Assembly: GCA_030748735.1 (NCBI GenBank)
Contig: JASMLK010000055.1
Span: 1-64,000, forward strand
Direction of reading: 5' to 3'
DNA: 64,000 bases
Source of the DNA: Myxococcota bacterium
GTDB lineage: Bacteria; Myxococcota_A; UBA9160; UBA4427
Below are positions 17,858 to 27,603 of this stretch, one piece after another. A program made the position numbers and the translations under genes. Within the stretch, counting starts at the first letter, position 1, and every line of letters begins with the position of its first letter. A model generated the notes under the pieces. That model did no database searches. It was not told the DNA's origin and was given only the letters and a program-made list of their open reading frames with translations.

Positions 17858-18567
17858 GATTCTTCCAATTGCCTTGCGCGTGTGCCGCCCGCGGGAGGAG
17901 CGGCGTCGAGTTCTTCGTGGGGTTCGGGGGCGATGTGAAGGACCACCTTGATGGGTTCTTCTTCTTCGAGTCTCACGGTACCGGCACCGAGCAACACGCT
18001 CACCTGCCGCTCTTCGCGAGCGTTGAGACCGGTGAGATCGACCGGCTCGGTCACGACTTCACGCAGCCGCAGCACATGGCCTCGAGCGCCGGTCAACCAG
18101 ACGTGGCTGGGCTGCACTTCCACCCGTTCGAGCACGTAGCCTTCCGGCAGTTCGCCCGTGGTGTCGACGCGAATGCCGACGGCCTTACGTCCACGCGGTT
18201 CGAAGTGGATGAAGATGCGCGACGGCGAGCGGCTCACGATGCGCGCGCCGCGAGGCAGTTTGATGTTCGACACGTCGACTTCGAAGTCGGCGTCTCCGGG
18301 TTTGCTCCCCGATACGTCGATTGCGTAGCGAAGCTGGTCCGGATCGACGTTCCGCAGCGCCGCCTGGCTCCCCATGATGCGCACGTTGATGTCGCGTGGG
18401 GTCTGGTCGGTGACGACGAGGTCCTGGCTCATTTCGAGCAACTCGATCGGCACGTCATAGGCGCGCTCGATCGACGAAGCCCCGTGCGCAAGCGCCCACA
18501 GGACGACGGCGATCACCAGCGCGAGCGCCAGGGCGCCGGGGCGAAGATTGGAAGTGCGACGCGTCAT
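17854..18567 (-). CDS. cdaR: YbbR-domain protein, CdaR-like partner of diadenylate cyclase
   Basis: A 237-residue protein with one N-terminal membrane helix (GALALALVIAVVLWALAHG) followed by about two extracytoplasmic YbbR beta-repeats. Examples are VPIELLEMSQDLVVTDQTP, then VDTTGELPEGYVLERVEVQPS. It is shorter than the Bacillus homologue, which has four repeats. In Firmicutes CdaR modulates CdaA activity at the membrane. The tail after the last repeat is disordered (EEPHEELDAAPPAGG-like). It sits between cdaA (66 bp) and glmM (4 bp overlap). Confidence 0.9.
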   Translation of the reverse strand: MTRRTSNLRPGALALALVIAVVLWALAHGASSIERAYDVPIELLEMSQDLVVTDQTPRDINVRIMGSQAALRNVDPDQLRYAIDVSGSKPGDADFEVDVSNIKLPRGARIVSRSPSRIFIHFEPRGRKAVGIRVDTTGELPEGYVLERVEVQPSHVWLTGARGHVLRLREVVTEPVDLTGLNAREERQVSVLLGAGTVRLEEEEPIKVVLHIAPEPHEELDAAPPAGGTRARQLEES

Positions 18568-18633
18568 CGTGATGGTGGTTCCGTTCTGTCCTTCCGCGCT
18601 CTCGTGGGCCGCGGGTTGATTGCGATTGGCTGA

Positions 18634-19515
18634 CTAGGAGCCCGAACGCTTCGTGCTGACGACCTCGCTCGTGTCTGCGACCTCGAGGGGACGCGAAATT
18701 TCTTCGCTGCTCGGCAGCTCGCGGCGTTCGTTGCCCAGGATCTGACGCAGCGCGACGCGCAGATGGGGGGCGTCGAGGCCGCGCAGCATTTCACCGCCCA
18801 TCACGATCGAAATCGTGCCCGTCTCTTCCGAGACCACGATCACGACGGCATCGGTTTCTTCGGTGATGCCCACGGCCGCCCTGTGTCGGGTGCCGACCCC
18901 TTCTGGGAGATCAGTCTTGAGGGTGAGGGGCAGGATGCACCCGACCGCCGCGATACGGCCGCCCTGGATCAGGGCCGCCCCGTCGTGTAGCGGGGACGTG
19001 GTCGCAAAGATCGAGGTGAGCAGGTCCTTGGTCACGGCCGAATCGATCCTGTTGCCGACTTCGACTTGATCCGAAAGTGCGGTCTCGCGTTCCAGCACCA
19101 TGAGCGCGCCGGTCTTGCGCTGGGCGAGGTACTGCGCCGCGCGCACGACCTCTTCGACGATCTGGCTCTCCTGTTGCGCAGAGACGTCGGGGAAGAATCC
19201 GCGCCCCACCCGCGCCAATGCCCGCCGAATGTCGTGCTGGAACAGCACCACCATGATGAGCGGTGCGTTGTTCAGGAAGTTGTCGAGCACGATGCCGACG
19301 GCCACGAGTTCGAGGGTCTGCGAAGCCAGGCTGGCCGCCATCAAGACGATCAGCCCGACCAGGATCTGGACCGCGCGCGTGCCGCGGATCAGCAGCAGCA
19401 CCCAGTAGATGCCCGCCGTCACCAGGATGATGTCGATCGAGTCGCGGATCGGATCGAAGCCGAGGGCAAACGATGCCCACGTCTCGGTCAGGGACTGCCA
19501 GAGATACTCGATCAC
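18634..19515 (-). CDS. cdaA: Diadenylate cyclase CdaA (c-di-AMP synthase)
   Basis: Condenses two ATP to the second messenger c-di-AMP. Three N-terminal transmembrane helices lie at about residues 28-95. The DAC (DisA_N) domain runs about 110-270, with both catalytic motifs intact: DGA at 178-180 and RHR at 210-212 (GVGTRHRAAVGI). The C-terminus is a short Ser/Glu-rich tail. Length is 293 residues. It is followed by cdaR and glmM, as in Firmicutes and many deltaproteobacteria. No c-di-AMP phosphodiesterase or recognisable receptor is in the window. Confidence 0.96.
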   Translation of the reverse strand: MIEYLWQSLTETWASFALGFDPIRDSIDIILVTAGIYWVLLLIRGTRAVQILVGLIVLMAASLASQTLELVAVGIVLDNFLNNAPLIMVVLFQHDIRRALARVGRGFFPDVSAQQESQIVEEVVRAAQYLAQRKTGALMVLERETALSDQVEVGNRIDSAVTKDLLTSIFATTSPLHDGAALIQGGRIAAVGCILPLTLKTDLPEGVGTRHRAAVGITEETDAVVIVVSEETGTISIVMGGEMLRGLDAPHLRVALRQILGNERRELPSSEEISRPLEVADTSEVVSTKRSGS

Positions 19516-19544
19516 CTCAATCTCTCATCCTTCGAGCCGGCCGC

Positions 19545-21476
<1,932 letters not shown>

Positions 21477-21966
21477 GAAGTCCCCTGACTGAAATTCGCC
21501 GGTCCGGGGGCGGATCCCCGGTCCTGCGCACACGGCGCGTTTGCCCTGCTCTAAGCACCCGCCTCGGCGGGACAACACCTGTTGGTCACGGATTCCACAG
21601 TTACGACGGGCTCGGGAGCGATTTCGTCCCCTGGCTCGCCTTGTTGCTCGGGGGCTTTGCGCGAATGTTGCGCCCCATGATGCCATCGGTCCGTAGCGGA
21701 CCTGTCTTGAACCGGCGCGAGACGGGAGCGAACCCGCTCGACGGGCGCGCTGGCCGGGCAATGATGGCCTTCGGTTAACTGATGCCGGCGCGTCAGCTGT
21801 GGTTCCTCTCGCGGCCCTTCACAGCTCGTGGCTCTTCACAGCTCGTGGCCCTTCACAGCTCGTGCCTCCACGGCGCAGTTCGGGCTGCGGTCCAACAGGC
21901 GGCCATCTCCTCCAAATGGCTGAAAACAAAACTGTTTGGCGGAGCCTAGCATGCCCGCCTGCGGGG
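21477..21966. other. 490-bp tilS-ftsH intergenic region without a gene
   Basis: No credible coding sequence on either strand. It contains a GC-rich dyad at 21559-21572 (CCCGCC, 2 nt, GGCGGG), a 17-bp tandem repeat listed separately, and probably the ftsH promoter, though no clear -35/-10 pair stands out. Confidence 0.6.
21815..21865. repeat. Three tandem copies of a 17-bp unit
   Basis: Unit CYCTTCACAGCTCGTGG, copies starting at 21815, 21832 and 21849, differing at one or two positions. It lies just downstream of the tilS stop on the minus strand. Confidence 0.85.
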
Positions 21967-23028
21967 TCACCCGGTTGTCTTCCCCCTCGCGCTCGAAGCC
22001 CCGGGGTCGCGCCCCTGGGAGGCGGCGAGGTAGAAGACCAGGCGCCCCTGCTCGCGGCGCAAGCGAAGGGGCGACGGGAGTTCGATTTCGCGACCGCCCG
22101 GAGCGCCCGGCCCGGCCCGCAGGAAGTCGAGGGCGCGGTCGAGCTGACGCCGGTCGAGGTTCCGCCCGCCGCCCAGATGCTGGATCGCACGTGCGACGAG
22201 TCTCCTCGCGAGTCCTTCGGGATGTTCCTGCCATGCGGTTTCGACGCTCTCGAGGCGGTTTTCTTCGACGACGCGGAACGTCTGTTCGAACGCACGCTCG
22301 ACGAGCGGTTCGAGCCACTCGCGGTCGCGGCGCTGCGATTCGGCCAGGCGTCCGAGGGCCGACACGAGGTTCGGGTTGAAGGCCTGCTCGAGCGCGGGAA
22401 GCGCTTCGAGGCGCAGCCGGTTGCGTGCGTAGTGGGTGTCCTGGTTCGACGCGTCTTCCCGCCAGCGCAGGGCCCCGGCCCGGGCGTAGGCCTCGAGTTC
22501 GGCCCGTCGCAGGGAGAGCAGCGGCCGCACGATTCGCCCGTCGCGGCTCGCTTCGGGGATGCCCGCGAGGCCGTCCGGCGACGTGCCCCGCAGCAGTCGC
22601 AGCAGCACGGTTTCGGCCTGGTCGTCGAGGTGGTGGGCGGTCGCGATCCGGCGGCTGCCCGCCCGCGCTGCGATGTCGTCGAGCGCCCGATAGCGAAGCT
22701 GGCGCGCGGCCTCCTGAACGCTCGGCCGCGTGCGATTGCGTTGATCGCGGCGGGCCGCGTCGACGTCGATTCGCACCACCTCGCACGCGAGTCCCAGGGA
22801 CGCGGCCTGCGCTTCGACGCACTTGCGGTCGCCTTCCGACTCGGCGCCTCGCAAGCCGTGGTCTACGTGTCCCACGACGAGCCCGATGTCCCGCTCGGTC
22901 GCGACCGCGGCCAACAGATGCAGCAGCGCGGTCGAGTCGAGTCCCCCCGACACGGCGACCACCAAGGTTTCGCGCGCCACGCCGAGGGCGTCGAGGGCGG
23001 CGAGTACGCGTTGTTCGGTGGGCTCCAT
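21967..23028 (-). CDS. tilS: tRNA(Ile)-lysidine synthase
   Basis: Modifies C34 of tRNA-Ile(CAU) to lysidine so that it reads AUA and is charged with isoleucine. Visible: PP-loop VAVSGGLDSTALLHLL, then GHVDHGLRG, the family motif RYRALDDIA, and ATAHHLDDQAETVLLRLLRG. The region WREDASNQDTHYARNRLR is the strongly conserved substrate motif. The C-terminal substrate-binding domain is reduced, giving 353 residues. The gene heads the minus-strand run and faces away from the acyl-CoA ligase; only 72 bp separate the two starts. A CAU tRNA lies 1.8 kb away at 24779. Confidence 0.95.
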   Translation of the reverse strand: MEPTEQRVLAALDALGVARETLVVAVSGGLDSTALLHLLAAVATERDIGLVVGHVDHGLRGAESEGDRKCVEAQAASLGLACEVVRIDVDAARRDQRNRTRPSVQEAARQLRYRALDDIAARAGSRRIATAHHLDDQAETVLLRLLRGTSPDGLAGIPEASRDGRIVRPLLSLRRAELEAYARAGALRWREDASNQDTHYARNRLRLEALPALEQAFNPNLVSALGRLAESQRRDREWLEPLVERAFEQTFRVVEENRLESVETAWQEHPEGLARRLVARAIQHLGGGRNLDRRQLDRALDFLRAGPGAPGGREIELPSPLRLRREQGRLVFYLAASQGRDPGASSARGKTTG

Positions 23029-23100
23029 GGGCCCGACATGGTACAGCCGTTGGGGCTGGCGTCTGGCATGGCCCCGTGCCGATGGTATTCACTGCGCGCC

Positions 23101-24729
23101 GTGTCGAATCGTGAGCCCAGCAGCGTGTCGCAACTCCAGCCCCGTTCGGCGGAGCCGTCTGCCCCCGCGGTCGAACACAATCCGGCGAACTGGATTCGGC
23201 ATTGGGCCGAGCAACACGGCGAGCGCACGGCGATCGTTTTCGACCAGCGAGAATCGAGCTGGGTCGACTTCGAGAACCGTGTTGGGCAATTGGCAGACGC
23301 GTTGTCCGGCATGGGCGTCCGCGCGGGGGATCGCGTCGCGATCCATCTCGCAAACCACCCCGCCTACCTCGACGTCGTATTCGCCTGCGCGCGCATCGGC
23401 GCGATTTCCCTTCCCATCAACCTGCGCCTCGCTCCCGCCGAGCTTGCGTTCATCCTGGGAGACGCGGAGCCCACGCTCGTGGTCCGCGACCGCGAACACG
23501 AAGCGGTGCTCGCCGCCGCCGGTGATCGCCTGGGCAAGACGCCGGCCGACTGGTGTGTCCCGGACAGCCTCGATGCATGGGCGAGCGAACTCGCGGCGCG
23601 GGCCGAGTCGTCGGCGCACGCCCTTCCGGACATCGCACCCGTTCGACCCGACGACCCGATGATGATCATGTACTCGTCGGGTACGACGGGCACGCCCAAG
23701 GGTGCCGTGCTGCCCCACCGCAAGGCGCTGTTCAACGCGTTGAATGCGGTGGGTTGCTTCGCGATCGAGCCGGCGGCCCGTTGCCTCGTGTTTGCCCCGC
23801 TCTTTCATTCGCTGGGGCTCCACATCCTGTCGCTCCCGCTCCTGTTCGGAGGCGGCACGCTGGTGCTGCACCGGCGCTTCGAAGCGGAGGCTGTGCTCGA
23901 GGACGTCGGGCGTCAGCGGATCAGCTACATGGGCGGCGTGCCCACGCACTACGAGCGCCTGCTCGACGCCCTCGCGAAGCCCGAAGCGAGCTTCGATCTC
24001 TCGTCCCTGCAGTTCCTGTTCGGCGCGGGCGCTGCGATCGAACCGGCGACCGTGCACGCCTTCGCGGACCACGGCGTGGTGTTGAAACAGGGCTACGGCC
24101 AGACCGAAACCTCGATGCTGTGCTGTCTCGAAGAAGCCGACGCCGCGCGCAAGGCCGGGAGCGTTGGCCGCCCCCTCGAACACCTCACGCTGCGGGTCAT
24201 CGACCGCGAGAGCCTCGGGGGCCCGGTCGCGGATTGGCGCGATGTGTCCGGTGATCCCGGCGTTGGCGAAGTCGGCGAGGTCGTCGTGCGCGGGCCGGTC
24301 ACGATGCTGGGCTACTGGCGCAACGAAGCGGCCACCCGGGAAACCCTGCGCGACGGTTGGGTGCTGACGGGAGACCTGGCCCGCATCGACCCGGAGGGTT
24401 TCGTGACGCTGACCGGGCGCTCGAAGGAGATGTTCATCTCGGGCGGCGAGAACGTCTATCCCGCCGAGATCGAGGCCGCCTATGCGGACCACCCCGAGGT
24501 GCGAGAGATCGCGGTCGTCGGCGTCGAGGATCCCGACTGGGGTGAGGTCGGCATCGCTTTCGTGGTGCGCGAACCCGGTCGCGACGTCGGCGCCGAAGCC
24601 CTGCTGGCCTGGGGGCGCGAGGTGCTCGCCCCGTTCAAACTCCCCCGTGACTTCGTCTTCGTCGATGCACTGCCGCGTACGGGCTCGGGGAAGGTGCAGA
24701 AGTTCAAGCTCGCGGCGTCCCGCGAATAG
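23101..24729 (+). CDS. AMP-forming acyl-CoA synthetase/ligase
   Basis: Member of the ANL superfamily that activates a carboxylic acid to acyl-AMP and then acyl-CoA. Visible: P-loop MIMYSSGTTGTPKGAVLPH, motif GYGQTETSMLC, hinge region LTGDLARIDPEGFVTLTGRSKEMFISGGENVYPAEIE, and the C-terminal catalytic lysine in PRTGSGKVQKFKL. About 542 residues. Starts at GTG 23101, GTG 23125 or ATG 23068 are all possible; 23101 is a compromise since the conserved domain begins about 35 residues later. It stands alone, divergent from tilS. The substrate (medium/long fatty acid or aromatic acid) cannot be read. Confidence 0.9.
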   Translation: MSNREPSSVSQLQPRSAEPSAPAVEHNPANWIRHWAEQHGERTAIVFDQRESSWVDFENRVGQLADALSGMGVRAGDRVAIHLANHPAYLDVVFACARIGAISLPINLRLAPAELAFILGDAEPTLVVRDREHEAVLAAAGDRLGKTPADWCVPDSLDAWASELAARAESSAHALPDIAPVRPDDPMMIMYSSGTTGTPKGAVLPHRKALFNALNAVGCFAIEPAARCLVFAPLFHSLGLHILSLPLLFGGGTLVLHRRFEAEAVLEDVGRQRISYMGGVPTHYERLLDALAKPEASFDLSSLQFLFGAGAAIEPATVHAFADHGVVLKQGYGQTETSMLCCLEEADAARKAGSVGRPLEHLTLRVIDRESLGGPVADWRDVSGDPGVGEVGEVVVRGPVTMLGYWRNEAATRETLRDGWVLTGDLARIDPEGFVTLTGRSKEMFISGGENVYPAEIEAAYADHPEVREIAVVGVEDPDWGEVGIAFVVREPGRDVGAEALLAWGREVLAPFKLPRDFVFVDALPRTGSGKVQKFKLAASRE

Positions 24730-24778
24730 CCCTGGCCCGCACGCTCGGCGCGATACGGCCGGGAGGAGAAGGCGGGAT

Positions 24779-24855
24779 TGGTAGCGGTGGCTGGACTTGA
24801 ACCAGCGACCTACGGCTTATGAAGCCGTCGCTCTAACCGACTGAGCTACACCGCC
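24779..24855 (-). tRNA. tRNA with CAU anticodon (elongator Met, or Ile2 read by TilS)
   Basis: A 77-nt cloverleaf with encoded CCA. D arm GCTC/GAGC, anticodon stem ACGGC/GCCGT with loop TTCATAA, and T arm GCTGG TTCAAGT CCAGC. The acceptor stem has a G1-U72 wobble; position 73 is A. The absence of an unpaired first base argues against initiator tRNA. The T arm equals that of E. coli tRNA-Ile2 as I remember it, so Ile2 is a real alternative to elongator Met. Confidence 0.93.
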
Positions 24856-25006
24856 AGGAATCCCGAACCTGCTGCCACGCCTGACTCGCATGCGATTTTT
24901 CGCCGGGCCGGGTCGCGAAGCGGCGCAGACCTTAGCGCACGCTTTCGACGACGAAGAGGCCCGGGCCGTGATTCCATCGGCGGCTCGCGCCGTCGACTGG
25001 AATGAG

Positions 25007-25624
25007 TCAGGGCTGGGCGGGGCCGACCGCACCGGTCGCCTGGAGTTCGGCGACCAGCTTTTCGAGTGCCTGCACCCGGGCCTCGAGGGTTTGGGCGGTA
25101 TCCGCCTCCGTGGGCGGGGCCGCGGCCACATCGGGGCGCTGCCCGAACCCGGGGATGGCGAAGCGCCCGACCTTGCCGATCAGGGCGTCGAGGTCGGGGA
25201 TGACTTCCCCGATGCTGCCGGTGTGCACGAAGATCTCGCGCAGCGGGTCGGCTTCGAAGTCCGGCCGGGTCGATGCGCACTGCATGTCGAGACTCGCCCC
25301 GGTGCCAAATCGGGTGAACGAGCCGAAGAGCACGAAGTCGGTGCCCCGCTCCTTGGCGGTGTCGATCGCCTGCGGGAGGCGGGTCGTTCCCAACTCGACC
25401 TCCTCGACGCGCACGACCTCGAAGCCGCCAGCCTGCTCGATGCGGGACGCCAGCATGTCGGCCAGGCCGTTGCGCAGGAAGGTGGGGTCGTCTGCGCTGT
25501 GGACCACGATGGGAAGGATCGCGATCGAAACGGGTTCTTCGGCCTGGGCCGCAGTCGTCGCGGCGAGACCGAACCATGAGCCGAACACCAGGGCGACGCG
25601 AAAGGCGTGTCGCAGAAATTGCAC
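25007..25624 (-). CDS. Secreted protein with FlgO/CsgG-like beta-alpha fold, unknown function
   Basis: About 205 residues with a signal peptide (FRVALVFGSWFGLAATTAAQAEE). The mature part opens with VSIAILPIVVHSADD and continues with NGLADMLASRIEQAGGFEVV and GTDFVLFGSFTRFG. This is the pattern of the nucleotide-free TolB-N/CsgG/FlgO-type domain found in periplasmic lipoprotein-like proteins. A Pro/Ala linker and a short C-terminal coiled coil (TLEARVQALEKLVAEL) follow. There is no lipobox cysteine. The GTG start at 25624 has AAGGGA about 9 nt upstream. No neighbour explains its role. Confidence 0.7.
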   Translation of the reverse strand: MQFLRHAFRVALVFGSWFGLAATTAAQAEEPVSIAILPIVVHSADDPTFLRNGLADMLASRIEQAGGFEVVRVEEVELGTTRLPQAIDTAKERGTDFVLFGSFTRFGTGASLDMQCASTRPDFEADPLREIFVHTGSIGEVIPDLDALIGKVGRFAIPGFGQRPDVAAAPPTEADTAQTLEARVQALEKLVAELQATGAVGPAQP

Positions 25625-26057
25625 GGTCGTATCCCTTTTCGTGTTGAACCTGCGGCCAAACGCCGCCGCGCTGCTTGAACCTAGCCCGGAACGACGGGGC
25701 GCGGCGTCCTCGCCGAACCCCCGGGTCATTCTCATGGACGAGGGTGAGCCCCAAACGGTTCAGGCGGACCTGCAGTCACCGAGCGCCCGATGCGAGAGAC
25801 TCGCGAAGGCCGGGATGCCGATTGCGCAGCGGCAGCCCGATCGACCTTGCCCCCCCCGAAAAACCGGTCGCAGTGTCTGTCAGGCGCGTGTATGCGTCAA
25901 GCAGAGGTGTGGCACACGTTCACGGGGAGGTGGCCGACACTCACCTCGTCCGGGTCGCGCCACCTTCGTCCGGGGCTGCGTCGGCAAGGGCCTTCGCGAG
26001 GTGACGCAACCGCGTGAGTTCCTGACAGGCCAACCGGGTGTGCGGAAAGGCGGGCGC
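25625..26057. other. 433-bp region with no supported gene
   Basis: Open frames here (for example plus-strand 25675-26004) are Arg/Pro/Ser-rich and read like frame shadows. I see no tRNA-like structure, repeat or strong terminator. Confidence 0.5.
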
Positions 26058-26594
26058 TCAGACAATCGCGTCGAGGGCGCGTTCGAGGGCCTCGATGTCG
26101 CCGTCGTTTTGCACCACGTAGTCGGCGAGGGCTTCGACGGCGTCGAGTTGCTGCGCGCTCGGGTCGGCGTTCTTCTCTTCGCGCCGCTCGTGTTCGCGGA
26201 ACGCCTCGAGGGTGGTGGCGTCGCCTTCGCGCTTGCGCGCAAGCATGCGCTCGAAGCGCACCGCTTCACTGGCGTGGACCCAGAGCAGCTTGAAGCCCTG
26301 CCCGGCCGCCCCCAGCGCTTTGACTTCTGCCGGGTGTCGCACGGAGTCGACCGCGTAGTCCTTGCCGGGCGGCATGCGTTCGAGCAGGCGATCGGCGAGC
26401 ACCGACGACCCGCCCTCGGTGCGCAACTCGTTGCCGGTGCGGGTCATCAAGTCGCGTTCGTGGGGCAGATCGCGTTCGGTCAGCACGTAGCGGATCACGT
26501 CGGAAAGTGAGTGATCGCGGTAGCCACGCGCCACGAGCAGTTTGATGACTTCGCCCTTCCCGGCGCCGTTGCGCCCCGCGACACCAATGATCAT
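26058..26594 (-). CDS. P-loop nucleoside/dephospho-CoA kinase-like ATPase
   Basis: A 178-residue single-domain P-loop protein. Walker A is MIIGVAGRNGAGKGEV at the very start. The next segment GYRDHSLSDVIRYVLTERDLPHERD is a lid/substrate element, as in dephospho-CoA kinase and adenylate-kinase folds. YAVDSVRHPAEV resembles a Walker B strand, and WVHASEAVRFERMLARKREGD is typical of the P-loop kinase lid arginines. It is annotated as an AAA-family or CoaE-like ATPase in related genomes, but it lacks the CoaE signatures, so substrate is unknown. It is divergent from the epimerase, with 97 bp between the two starts. Confidence 0.8.
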   Translation of the reverse strand: MIIGVAGRNGAGKGEVIKLLVARGYRDHSLSDVIRYVLTERDLPHERDLMTRTGNELRTEGGSSVLADRLLERMPPGKDYAVDSVRHPAEVKALGAAGQGFKLLWVHASEAVRFERMLARKREGDATTLEAFREHERREEKNADPSAQQLDAVEALADYVVQNDGDIEALERALDAIV

Positions 26595-26691
26595 GCGGGG
26601 GGTCTACCGTCGGCGGCTGCGCGGGTCAACGGTGCGTGGCCGCGGCCCGATCGATTGCGGCGCGCTTCGGCCTCTCTTAGCCTGCGCGGCC

Positions 26692-27603
26692 ATGCGAGTC
26701 TTTGTGACGGGAGCGTCGGGCTTCGTGGGACGGCGGTTGGTCGCGAGACTCGAAGCCGCGGGCCACGCGGTGCGCGGCGCGGACGCTGACCTCGATGTGC
26801 GCGATCGCGGGGCTCTCGAAGGAGCCTTTGGCGAATACAGCCCCGACGCGATCATCCACCTGGCCGCCCAGAGCTCCGTTGCGGCTTCGTGGCGCGAACC
26901 CGCGGCGTGTTTTCGCGTGAACTACCTCGGCACCCACAACCTGTTGGAAGCCGTTGCCCGCTCGTCGCCCGATGCACGCGTGCTCCTGGTCGGCTCGGCG
27001 GACGAGTACCGGACCACCCAGGCCGATGCGCCGGCCTACGACGAAACCACCGGCCTGCGCCCGGGCTCCCCCTACGCGCGCACCAAGGCCGCCGGGGAAC
27101 TGCTCGGCGCCCTCGCACGGGACCGGGGGCTCGACGTGATGTGCACCCGTTCGTTCAATCACACGGGCGCAGGGCAATCCGACGTCTTCGTCGCATCGAG
27201 CTTCGCGCGGCAGATCGCCGAAATCGTCGAGGGGCTTCGCGAACCCGAAATGGCCGTCGGCAACCTCGATTCGGTCCGCGACTTTCTCCACGTCGAAGAC
27301 GTGATCAGCGCCTACATCGCCCTGCTCGATCGCAGTGTTCCCGCAGACGTGTTCAACGTCGCAAGTGGAAAGCCGGTGCGTGTGAAGACGATCCTCGAAA
27401 CGCTGATGGATCTCGCCGGCGTTTCACCCGCGGTCAGCGTGAATCCAGACTTCTTTCGCCCCACCGACCAGTTGGTGGGCGACCCGACCCGCCTGATGCA
27501 GGCCACCGGTTGGCAGCCCACGATCTCGTTGCGCGACACCCTCGCAGAGTTGCTCGACGGTTGGCGAACCCACGTCAAGCAGACGTCGAAGCGTCCTCAC
27601 TGA
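26692..27603 (+). CDS. NAD(P)-dependent sugar epimerase/dehydratase, GDP-mannose pathway type
   Basis: Extended short-chain dehydrogenase of 303 residues. Glycine motif TGASGFVGRRL at the N-terminus; IIHLAAQSSVAASW and SADEYR correspond to the substrate region; catalytic YARTK follows. RSFNHTGAGQSDVFVASSFARQIAEI is typical of GDP-mannose 4,6-dehydratase and GDP-4-keto-6-deoxymannose reductase (Rmd). The short length and missing GMD dimer arm favour an Rmd-like reductase, making GDP-rhamnose or a related sugar for surface glycans. The 3' end overlaps the convergent HelD-like gene by 29 bp. Confidence 0.85.
   Translation: MRVFVTGASGFVGRRLVARLEAAGHAVRGADADLDVRDRGALEGAFGEYSPDAIIHLAAQSSVAASWREPAACFRVNYLGTHNLLEAVARSSPDARVLLVGSADEYRTTQADAPAYDETTGLRPGSPYARTKAAGELLGALARDRGLDVMCTRSFNHTGAGQSDVFVASSFARQIAEIVEGLREPEMAVGNLDSVRDFLHVEDVISAYIALLDRSVPADVFNVASGKPVRVKTILETLMDLAGVSPAVSVNPDFFRPTDQLVGDPTRLMQATGWQPTISLRDTLAELLDGWRTHVKQTSKRPH

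Noticed and set aside
21477-21761. Upstream extension of the ftsH frame
   Set aside because: Residues are Arg/Ser/Gly-rich and not FtsH-like; GTG 21476 has a good ribosome site and the correct N-terminal membrane helix.
25675-26004. Plus-strand ORF in the gap before the P-loop kinase
   Set aside because: No ribosome site and a low-complexity Arg/Pro/Ser translation.
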